Shown here one piece after another: positions 13,267-25,400 of a stretch of DNA of 64,000 bases (positions are counted from its first letter, which is position 1; each line of letters opens with the position of its first letter). This stretch comes from Rugalucina vietnamica. Taxonomy: Eukaryota; Mollusca; Bivalvia; Lucinida; Lucinidae. The stretch lies in assembly GCA_964017185.1 (NCBI GenBank), contig OZ024874.1:15247957-15311956 (forward strand), read 5' to 3'. The position numbers and the translations under genes are program-made. The notes under the pieces are model-generated. The model worked only from the letters and a program-made list of their open reading frames with translations. It had not been told where the DNA came from and made no database searches.

Positions 13267-13279
13267 TTTAGATTGTGAC

Positions 13280-13402
13280 ATGAAGGTGACCACGCCAGAG
13301 ATCAGTTGGCATGAGAGGGACCCAATCTACAGTGTTGATATACAGCCAGGGAGACGGAAGATCAGGAGACTGGTGTCAGGAGGGGTGGACAAGTTTGTTA
13401 GG
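13280..13402 (+). CDS. CHAF1B: CHAF1B coding exon 1 (residues 1-41)
   Basis: Starts at the ATG of [15 protein letters not shown] and ends AGG|GTAGGA, phase 0. A possible acceptor AG at 13270-13271 would give an 8-nt 5' UTR segment on this exon and imply an upstream non-coding exon, not located here. A MITE begins about 6 bp after the donor. Confidence 0.92.
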
Positions 13403-16400
13403 GTAGGATATGACCCGCCGCATGGGAAAACCAACAATGTGGTTTTCGAACAGGTCTGACACAAACCAGCCTGTACAGTCACAGAAGATGGCTAGAGACT
13501 GAAAGTTCTGGATTTAGAAAGTAGAGGACTTGTACTATTCATGTAACCGCGAAGCTGATCTGGGTCTTTGTTTTCGCCTATGCAAATTGTTGGTTTTCTC
13601 ATGAGCTGGCTCATATGTCTCAGGATTGTCTCAGTCAGTGGTAGAGTGTAGGACTAGGACTTAGAGCAAGAGGTTGGCGGTATGAAACCTACTAAGTACT
13701 TATGTCACTGAGGAAGGTTGTGGTGGCGTGTGTGGCCTAGTTGTAGAAGAGCTTCATACTCCTAAATCAAGATTGCCTGGGTTTGACCCCCACTGGTACC
13801 AGGGTTGTGTCCTTGAGCAAGACACATTATCTCCCCATAGTTCAACTTACAGTTAATAACTAGGATGGAGCAACAATCTTTCCACTGAGACTACAAATGA
13901 GTAACATCATTTTGTGTTTTGTTGATTTGAAAAAAAAAAAGAAAACAAAAAAAGCACAAAATGTTTAAAGTAGTATGATGAAAACAAGCAAACCTAAGAA
14001 AAATCATTAAAACCCTTAAAACTTTACACATTTTGTGTATCAACCTTTTTACAGATCTGGCAGATTAAGAAGGACATAGATGGTAAAGCTGTTGTAGAGT
14101 TTCTAGCTAATCTAAAGAGACACACCAAGGCTGTGAATGTATGCAGGTTCTCTCCAGATGGTAGGTTGTACTCATATTTTTCTAAATTTCTAATCTTTAT
14201 ACCATTTAGTCATTTATTTCATCCGTTTATTCCAGTTCCGTTTTAACCTTTAAGAGCATGATGTCATGTTTGTTGGACACTGCAACCAAGTTCAGATTCT
14301 TGTATATATAATCATAAGAATGTTGCCTGGATTTCCTAGAGGCTCATTTATCCAAAGGGAGCATGGTGGTATAGTGGTATAGCATCTGACTCCGAACCCA
14401 GAGGTCCTGGGTTCGATCCCCACTGGCGGCATCGTGTTGTGTCCTTGAGCAAGGCGCATTTACTCCTTAAAGTACTGGTGACTGGTCAATACCCAGGAAG
14501 CAGAGACTTCGTCCCAACATGACGGAAAATTTTTGGACTTGGATGTTAAATCTCAATACAAATAAACAAATAATTTATCCAAGTACATGTACAGAAGATA
14601 TAATGTTTAAAAAATAATGCTTGACAATATTTAAGAATTTTGAACTGCCAATTTCTAACCATTTGTAAATACAGTAAATATGTGTAGCAACCCCAGCTAC
14701 CACAGATAAAGAATTGGAATTGTGGAAAAATTACATACTATTGCAATATAAGTCCAATTGTCATAAAAACCATTTATATAATCCCATTAATTTTTATGTC
14801 TTTAGAAAGTCAATAAAAGTATCTTTCAGAAAATGTATTGTTTGTGGTGATTGAATTTCCAATAATGTGATAATTGACAGGTAATTATCGATAATTAGTG
14901 TTTTTTTTGCACCTGAGATACCTGTCCCATTTTCGGTGTGAATCTAGGTCGGGTAGGTATAAATAAATCAACATGCGATAAACATGTGTTAATTTGCATA
15001 AATAAAAATAGCATGACCAATCAGCTGAGATTTCAAGCTATCCCACAATCCTTGCCCCTTTTCATTCCGACAGCTCAAACCCACGCTATGATGAAGCAAA
15101 GTCATGGCATGTTTACTTAAAAAGTAACAGGAATTTTTTTAAAGGGCATATAAATTCTTTTTCTACTCAGTCTCATCTTTAATTTGATGTAAAAATTACT
15201 ATATTTTAACCTTTTTAAGCGCCTCGCAAAACGTCACAAAGTTCATGACCTTAATGGAAATCCCCAGTCAATGTTGTGAAAACCGGCCGCCATTGTTTGC
15301 CAGTAGATAAAATTCCAATATTTAACCCCTCGAAATAGTCCATTAATAGACAGTTTTTATTATAAAAACACCACAGAAATCTCCAATAATCATTCATCTT
15401 CTGATGCACGCTTATATCATCATCCAAACAAGAATAATAATTCATATTTTCGAAGTTTCATAAGTGTCACAAAAATAATTTGCTTGCGAGTTGAAATCCA
15501 AGATAGCGGCCAAAAAATTTGGGAGCCGGACAAAACATCCCATGGACAAAACATCCCAGGCATTTTTTGCCCAGGTGAACAAAACATCCCACCAAAATTT
15601 GCCAGGGTGGACAAAACATCCCACCAAAATTTGTCAGGGTGAACAAAACATCCCACCCAGATTTGACAGGGTGGACATAACATCCCATTTTAGATTATAG
15701 ACACACAATGCAGCATAGATCAGGGTTTCCACTGTTAGCCATCAATGCAAGCGATGATCAGGCTTTTGTTCACTGTTTACCATACAAACAAGCCTCCAAT
15801 TCAATGAATGCCAGAAAATCTCAGTAAATCGGTGTTAAATAGAGGAAAAAAGTAAGATTTAACAGCATTCTGGGTAATTATTCATTACTCTGCTTCATTG
15901 CACTCCTGTGTTCTGGGTAAGGAAAATATCAATATTTTTTCATCTTATATTTCAATTTCTTAATTTGCAAATGTTTTTTGTATGGTTATTTTAAGAAAAC
16001 TATACCTAGCCAGATGGACTCTTTTAGTATATAAGAATTTAAATGACCAACCAGAGACAAATTATCTGTATGTTCTGGGTAAGGAAAATATCAATGTTTT
16101 TTCATCTGATTTTTTTTTTCAAATTCTTAATTTCTTGATGCAAATGTTTTTGGTATGGTTATACCTAGCCAGATGGACTCTTTTAGTATATAAGAATTTA
16201 AATGACCAACCAGAGACAAAATTATCTGTATGTACAAACACCCTTATTGATCAAAGTTTGTTTGTACTAATTGGGCCAATTATGACAAATTTCCTTAATC
16301 AAATTACAGGGTTTATTACTCATTTAAACTGTTTGTCCCAAACTGTTAAATACTTTAATTCATTGATAAATAGCTACATAATTGAATTATTAAAGACTGT

Positions 16401-19400
16401 TGATTAGTTTAACCAGTAATAACCATTCATTGTATTTTAATGCACTGATCATTATGGATTTGTAGTAGCTATTTATCATTAAATTATAGTAATGTTTTAA
16501 ATAAACAAATAAGATATCATCTTGTCAAATTTTAATTTCCACAAACAGGACATACAAAATGATTTTGAAATACAAATAACATTATGTTTTCAAAGAAAAA
16601 AAATCAGTCACTATTGAAATCAATTTAAATCAAATATCTGTATTTTAGCATAATTTATATTGCACCTCAACAAATACTATACATGACAACATTTTTGTTT
16701 GCCACATCCCAAGGTCTCTAAAATTGCAATTTCTTTCAGCATGGATTTTACGTTTTTAAATTGTAAACCATTTATCAGCTATAAGAGATCAGTCTGTACA
16801 TTTACAACAGCATATAGACGTTCAGTGTTTAGGCCCCATCTACCATCTTACCGAAACGAAATGCAAGATTGGTGAATGGGTACCATCTTTAATATACATG
16901 CTAAATGTTATCACTTATCATGATGATCATTAAATTTAATTGGATAAACAGAATCTGTGATTGGATTGAGACCAAGACAATGACTTGGAAATTTCAAGTG
17001 ATTTTTTCAAATTATACTGCCTTTTGGACTTTGTTTGCATACATTACATTTTTCCATGTTGAAAATATATTTCTGTATGTTCACAATAAAGATCACAATA
17101 ATTAATCCTTTGCCAGTGTCTAAAAAAACAAAATGGGACCTTTTGTCTACCCTGTCATACCTTACTGGGATGTTTTGTCCACCCCAATAAATATAGGTGG
17201 GATGTTATGTCCACCCAGGCAAATATAGGTGGGATATTTTGTCCACCCTGGCCAAAAAACACCTGGGATGTTTTGTCCATGGGATGTTTTGTCCTATATT
17301 CAAAAATTTTGTCACAAAAAGTCCCAATAGAATGGTTGATTTTAAGCCTATTCCGATTATCGGAAAAGATGGCGTGACGTCATCAGCCAGCATCCGGGTC
17401 ACTCTCACGGGTACAAATCAGTAATGGCGGCTTCATTAAAAGCCTATATACGTATGGTTTATTCGCACAAATGACCCAAAACGCCCAAAGCTTTAAACGT
17501 TTTGTTGTGTAATGAGGCAAGATTGTTTCCAGAATGCATATTTTTTTAATTTTGAAGGAAAATATCTTGAATAGTGCAATATTTCCGTGTTTATTTATAG
17601 TTAAATATTTTGATTTTTCGGCAAGCGCGGGCGGCTTTGATCTTTCGTTATTGAACATGCATACAATATCAGACACTTCAGTCACAAATTACATTGAAAT
17701 TTTATATGACAATTTAGCGCCGTAGTATTTCTGCTGTCGTTTTGTAGTATCTGTTTTTGGAGGAGACATATTTAAGATTCTAAATAACATATCACACATG
17801 CTTAGATATTAAAACTCCAACAACTTCAACGGCACGGTTATTGTACATTTCTATCTATTTTTCTATTAAATAATCGTTACAAAATAGAATCGTGGAATAT
17901 AAGCTGCGGTTAAATAAAAACAAATCTAGAAAAATGTGAACTGAAAATAATAAGTGAATAAATTGGACAAAGTTATCCAATTACATGTATCTCTTTCTAA
18001 GAAACGCATTCAATTTTCCGAGATTAAGACAACCTTGCCAAAATATATATTTTTTTTTTTTCAGACAGATGGTGGATAATTCTTTTTCAGTGGTTCTATC
18101 ATTAAGTTAAATTTATTTTAGTTATTTTAGCTTACATTCAACGTACACGTATTAACAATTTAAGACACATTTTCCGGCACAAATATGTGTATTAAGTCTG
18201 TTGACTTTGTACCCGTGAGTTCACGGGTAATTTATCGATGACGTCATCGCCATCTTTTCCGATAAGCGGAATAAAACCCATTTCAACTAGATTTTTTGTA
18301 AGAAATTGCAACAACAGACCTGTTGAATGCTAACATGGCAGTTCATATCCAGTTTTAATGTAGGTTGGATACAAAACGTAGTGATAATGTGGATTTGATA
18401 GCTTTCCCATTACAAGTACTAACTTTTGGAAAAAACGAAACAGTGGTGAAAAATGAGATTTTTTGTGGCCAAGATTATTATTATTATTATTTTTTGTGCA
18501 TTATTAGCTCACCTGAGCCGAAGGCTCACAAGGTGAGCTAATAGGATAGCCATGATCCGTCGTCCGTCCGTCGTCCGTCGTCGTCCACAATTTCAAAGAT
18601 CTTCTTCTCTGAAACCACATGGCCGATCTAGTTGAAATTTTATGTGGAGCCTCCTTGGGTAGTGGCATTTCAAGTTTGATCGCGAAATCCAGGTCTCATG
18701 ACCAAGATGGCCGCCACGCCCATATATGGTAAAAACCCTTCGAAAATCTTCTTCTCCAGAACCGGTGGGCCGATTTCCACGAAACTTGGCATGTAGCATT
18801 GGGGACTTCAGCCCATCATAGTTTGATAAAATGATGACCCTTGGATGACCTTGACCTATTTTACGGCAAGGTCAAATTTGGAAACATAGGCTTTTACATA
18901 GGAAAAAGTGAAAACTATGGATTTTTTGAAAACTATTGCAGCCTGAGGCCTGAAAAGTGGTAGCTGCAAACAACTAATGGAGTAGATGAAGGTATGTGGT
19001 TAATATAGGTCAAGGTCATCTCTTGACCTTGGCCAGTCTGTTGTCCATACACACTTTTCAAAGATCTTCTTCTCTGAAACTGCTTGGCCAATCAAAGTGA
19101 AATTTTATTTGGAGCATCCATGGGTAGGGGAGACAAAAGTATGATCGCGAAATCCAGGTCACATGACCAAGATGGCCTCCACGCCCATATATGGTAAAAA
19201 CCACTCAAAAATCTTCTTCTCCAGAATCGGTGGGCCGATTTCCATGAAACTTGGTATGTAGCATCAAGAACTTCAGCCCATCATAGTTTGATAAAATGAT
19301 GACCCTTGGATGACCTTGACCTATTTTACGGCAAGGTCAAATTTGGAAACATAGGCTTTTACATGGGAAAAAGTGAAAACTATGGACTTTTTGAAAACAA

Positions 19401-22400
19401 TTGCAGCCTGAAGCCTGAAAAGTGGTAGATGCAAACAACTAATGGAGTAGATGAAGGTATGTGATAAATTTAGGTCAAGGTCATCTCTTGACCTTGCCCA
19501 GTCTGTCATCCATACACACTTTTCAAAGATCTTCTTCTCTGAAACTGCTTGTCCAATCAAAGTGAAATTTTATGTGGAGCATCCATGGGTAGGGAAGACG
19601 AAAATTGAATCGCAAAATCTAGGTCACATGACCAAGATGGCCGCCACGCCCATATATGGTAAAAACCACTCAAAAATCTTCTCCTCCAGAACCGGCTGGC
19701 CGATTTTCATGAAACTTGGTATGTAGCATTTGGGACTCCAGCCCATCATAGTTTGTTGAAATGATGACCCTTGGATGACCTTGACCTATTTTACGGCAAG
19801 GTCAATTTTGGAAACATAGGCTTTCACATGGAAAAAGGTGAAAACAATGGATATTTTGGAAACTCTTGCAGCCTGAGACCTGAAAGTTGCTAGATGCAGA
19901 CAACTAATGGAGTCAATGAAGGTAAGTAATTAATGAAGGCCAAGGTCATTTGTTGACCTTGACCCAAGGTCATTTAAATATCAAAATTAAAATTAAAGTT
20001 TTCTCAGAAATCACTGGGTTTGGAAACTATTGCAGCCTGAGACATGAAACTTTGCAGATGCAGACAACTTATTAAGTCAATAAAGGTGTGTGAGTATTCA
20101 AGGTCAAGGTCATGTAATGATGACTTAATACTCCAAGATCAGGCTTCAGGTGAGGGTTCTCAGGACCAATGGTCCTCTGGTATTGCATTAAAGTCAAAGT
20201 AACCATGTATTGTTTAAGAGACTGAGAACATTAATCAAATACATATGGATAGACACTACTTACTTACATGTATTTTTATCACCAGAGTATTATATGTTTT
20301 TAAAACATTAACCTGGAGGGGGTAACTGGATGTGGGTAAACTTATAACATTTTTGTGCCCAATTTTATAAACAATTGTCTATGCCTGTCACAATTCCAAG
20401 CAGTCTCATCAACTTGTTTGAGGATTTGATTCATTGAAATTATTTATCTGTTTATGGGATGTTCTCATTTTATATTATTGACTTTTGCTTTACTGCGACT
20501 GTCCAACCGATTAACAGCTTTGGTCATATGGAGCTGTCCGAGTTAGAGCTGAGGTCTATCCAGGATTTTTCGAAAGGGTTTCATATTGACCAAATGGGAT
20601 ATGTTTGCATAATCTGATCTACTATGCAAAACTATCCCAATGAATTGATCTCAAGGAGGGGTTCAAACAACACCCTGTGCTACTCCAGAGGGGAAACTTG
20701 TTTCTTTTTTTCTTAAATCGGAAAAACTGGATGCAGCCAGGGCAGTGATATATATATTTATAACAACTGCTGCTTAATACATGGCAAGCAGGTCTTACAG
20801 GAACTTCTTTGACAAGACAAACAAAATTGAATTTTATGCATTTTAATGTATTTTAAAACAAGTTTTATTTCATCAATAATTTATTTAGCTTTTCTATCAA
20901 CTCTTTATCTGATATGCTGAATGTTTGAACGAGACTTGAATGTTAAAAATCCAAAACAACTTTAAATCTTGAATTATTTTCATAATAACTTCCTTCCCAT
21001 GTTAGATACAGCAAAAACAACAACAGAAATGAAAAGAACAGGAAAAGGGAGCGCGGTGGCGTAGTGGTAGAGCGTCGGACTCCGAATCGAGAGGTCCTGG
21101 GTTCGAACCCCACAAGCGTCACCGTGTTGTGTCCTTGAGCAAGGCACATCTACTCCCTACAGTACTGGTTAAACCCAGGAAGCGTTGGCTCCGTCCCGAC
21201 ATGACTGAAAAATTGTTGACTGGGACGTTAAGCCTCAACACAAACAAACAAACAAAAGAACAGGAAAAAATACACTAAAATATCAAGTTTCATACAGATA
21301 CCTTGAAAAATAAAGAAGTTACAGCATTTTATTTAGAATTTTCAACCGTGACGGTTCCATCATCGCGCGCTGTCAAAGAGCTTCCGCAATAGCAGAAAAA
21401 TTCCAGGAAAAGTGCGATTTCCAGGAACTTCAAAATGCTATAACTTTGGTTCTAGTAGACATATTTTAAAAAACTAAACTGTTCTGTGCAGCTTTTTTAA
21501 AGCTGTACTCAATGCAATTTGATTTAAACACATAGCTATTAAATGAAAAATCAGCTGGGGTTGCTAATATGTGTATTGTGTAATAAATGTAATAACCTTA
21601 AAAAATGATATGATTTCAGGTGAAATTCTTGCCACTGCTGGAGATGGTGAGTAACAGGTTATGAGTAATTTTCTCACCAACTATAATAGAATTTTTCAAT
21701 GATTCATATAAATTTAATGTTTTCAAAGATGCTTTCATGCTATTTTGGTAATTTTAAAGATGAATGGAAAAATTGCAAACCCTAAAGACAGGATACCTTA
21801 CAGTATGACTTCTTTTACTCTAGGGAGAGTGGTGGCCTAGTAGAAGAGTACAGGGCTCTGGAGCTAGAGGTCCTGGGTTTGATACCTACCTTAACTTTAT
21901 AGTGTTCTTGAGCAAATCACTAAGTGCTGATTAATACCCAGTAAGTGATGGCTCTACAGTTCTTGGCCTGACTGAAAAAACACCAAATCAAATCTTTCAG
22001 ACAATGCAATAATTCTGTGGACGTTGAGTGAGCAGTTGGGGTCAGAAAACATATTTCAAGAGGATGAAGAAGAAAATAAAGAAAACTGGTCTCTGGTCAA
22101 GGTTCTCAGGTAATGTACAGTCACTGACAAAATGAGCCATGATGCGACAAAACTGGTATTTGGGGTTTCCTACTAGGTCTGACACAAACCGGTCTGTGCA
22201 GTCACAGAAGAAGTAAAATACTTTGACCGTGCAGCTTAGCCTCTGACATAAATATGCATTTGTTGATCGGACTGCTTAAATAACTATGTTATCAATGATG
22301 GGACTCTATGACGGTAAACAATATATGACCACGTGCTTCACATGACAGTGGGAAAATGTGTAAACTAAATAGGTTTCCCTTTTACAGTGTTTACAAAATT

Positions 22401-25400
22401 TCATCGTGTGAGAGTTTAAGCGGCAGGGTCAAAGTATTTTACCAATAGAAGCTTGAAATTTCAGATTTAACAAGATGTGGGATTTTACTGTCAGTAGTGA
22501 AAACAAGTATGCTGATCAGCTGTGCAGTGTGACTGCACAGCTGATCTGCGTCTTTGTTTTTGCATAGACAAAAACCCGGTTGTCCATAATGCAGCTAATT
22601 GTTACTTGATGCTGTGAAAGTGTCAGTTAATGACACTGACAACCTGGTCATAAACTACACAGCTTAATATAACTCAAACAGTTTCTTTTACTGTCCTCCA
22701 ATACTTGTAATGTATACAGGTGCATGATCCTAAAGTAACTGTTTAGTTATTCTGACTGTTTCAGGGGTCATTTGGAGGACATTTCAGACCTGTGCTGGTC
22801 TGGTGACGGGAAAAATATGATCTCTGCTTCAGTAGATACTAGTGCAATATTATGGGATGTCAAAAAAGGTGAGTTGATACTCTTACGAATATGAAAATTG
22901 ATTGAAAAACTCCGTCCCTGATGGGATTTGAACCCAGGATCCTCTGGACAGAAATCCAATGCTCTAACCACTGAGCCAAAGAGTCGACTCTCTGACACAG
23001 TATGTCAGAGATTGTACTTACAAATAGCTTTGCTATTTATAGAAGCTATGCATAATGTTATCTGCCAACCTGACCTTCCAACCACGACAGATAATCTTGA
23101 AAGAATGACGGTGCAATGGAACATAACACCCACCGCCCATTTCGAGACAGTCATGATTATGAGAAAGTAATTTTTTATGACTCATTTGGTCCATCCCGGA
23201 GAATATGAAAATTTGCAAATAAGAGATGATGCATAGTTTGAAAAACTCCGCGACCCTGAAGGGATTTGAACCCAGAAATCCAATGCTCTAACCCATGGGG
23301 GAGAACGTACGTCACAGTCACGTGACCAAAACATTGAAACAGGCTATATTTCAGTGCTGGATATCGGAAATTTTGTTCACTTCGAACCGGTAAGATTGTT
23401 TTTTTCAAGTCATTTTATTGGGTCTGTATGGTAATGTCATCTGTACCGTACTGAAAATGCTTCATGCTGGAGATCTCGGCAAAGAATATCAATGAAAATA
23501 TCTTTCTTTTTGTAATCATCCAACTACAAATGCGAAATTGTCCCGGATACTTTCACACCCTTTGTTGAAACTATATGAAATTTCACTTTTTGCATAACTT
23601 AAAAGGATGCCGAGTTATCGCACGGCTTTTGACCAGTCCAAAAATGACAGAGATAAGCCTGAACCCTGAAAAAAATTGTTAAAATGAATTTTATGAGCAT
23701 TTAGAGAAAATGATACCTTTAACACCACAGCAATTTGGAGATACCTGATACACATTCTGTAATACATTTGTTACCATTTACATCTGCATATGTACGTACA
23801 TTGCTTATAATTTATTGATTTCAGATTCAATCTTAATCATGAGGAAAAAAATCCAAATTGAATCTACATAGGCGGAAGAAGAAGCACTTTTACCCAAAAC
23901 AGGCTTTTGGCGCAAGTTCGGCCAAAAAAGTGCCATCAGCGAGAAAAATCAGAAGCACACCTCTGAAAACTTCTCCAGTGCTGAAACGTATGAACGTTTC
24001 AAGCATAACCTCACCCATGAGAGTATCTTCGAAAAAGAAGCTAAACTTAAAACGAAGTCAATTGAAAGGATCGCCACGTAAAATACAGTTCACGCCAACA
24101 AAGTCATCACACCACTAACGAATCAAGCCGTCGAAGTTGCCCTTTCTGAATCTGAATGGTTTACTAGCTGCTTCTTTCACATCTGGGGGACAAGAATACA
24201 AATTTCTCCTCAAGAATTTGAGAGTTCTGTTAGCCTTTGTACAAACATTGGAAATATGAGTATTTCATTTCAAATCATTTGTGATAGCTACACCCGGGTA
24301 TTTTATGCTTTCAACGTTTTCCAGTACAGTGCCCTCAAGGGTGTAGTTAGCCTGTATCTTATTAGACCGTTTATTTGTCAGCTGCATCATGTTGCATTTG
24401 ACGGGTTGAAATCTCATTCCCCATTTCCTAACCCAACTGCCTAAACGATCAATGTAGGGCTCTCTGCAGTTTCAATGTATCCTCTTCATTCTTGATTTCA
24501 CGATAGCAAACACAATCATCAGCAAAGAGTCTTATTTCAGACTCAATGTCTGCTGAGATGTCATTTATATACAAGGAAAACAGCAAGGGGCTGAGAACGG
24601 TGCCCTGAGGGACACCCGACACAACTGGGGCCCAGTCCGATTTAATACCATTTACCACTACCCGTTGTCTGAAACAAAGGAAAGCATTTACCCAATTCAG
24701 TGTTGTTCCACCTATTCCATAGCTAAACAATTTGCTTTTAAGGAGTTAATGGGGAGGAGTATCGAAAGCCTTTTCAAAATCCAGTATAAAAGTGTCAACC
24801 TGGCCTTTTTTGTCTAAGATTTTTGCCCAATCATTTATCACTGTAGTCAACTGAGTTTCACAGCTATGCCATTTCATAAATGCATGTTGCCTGTCCGACA
24901 AGAGTTCATGTTCATCAAGATGGGCCATAATATTTGAGCATACAATATGTTCAAGAAGCTTACAAGGAATGCATGTCAAAGAAAGAAACAGGGCGGTAAT
25001 TGCGGGCAAGTGACCTGTCGCCCTTCTTTAACAGGGGGCAAATATTAGCAAGAGACCATTCTTTAGGAATTTCACCTGTATCAATTGACTGCTGGAAGAG
25101 ATAGGCGAATACCGGACCTAATTCCATAGCCAGTTCCTTACACCACAATATCATGCATGAATGGGGCATATCTATCCATAAGAGGGACCTGTTTGTATTC
25201 ACTTTTAGTGAAAACATCCGAGAACTGACCATTAAATTCTTCCGCCTTCTCAAATTCGGATTGTGCAATTCCATTTCCATTTCTCTTTTTCAACGTGGGG
25301 ATACCTTGGGTATCTTTTTTTCTGACTGTTTATGTACATATAAAAATCTCTAGGATTAGCCTCAACATCTCCTACCAAGTTGTTCACGTAAAGATCGTGC

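Noticed and set aside
15420-15700. Overlapping Cys/Phe/Val-rich frames on both strands (also 59783-60149)
   Set aside because: They are translations of minisatellite arrays at the ends of foldback-like elements.
14356-21130. Possible tRNA genes at 14356 and 21048
   Set aside because: A and B boxes are present, but each is joined to a shared SINE body and A-rich tail, and the cloverleaf 3' acceptor does not close cleanly.
22768-22998. Minus-strand 76-codon frame antisense to CHAF1B exon 5
   Set aside because: It spans the antisense of a real exon and the tRNA-like SINE; phrases such as [11 protein letters not shown] are translations of the tRNA-derived repeat.
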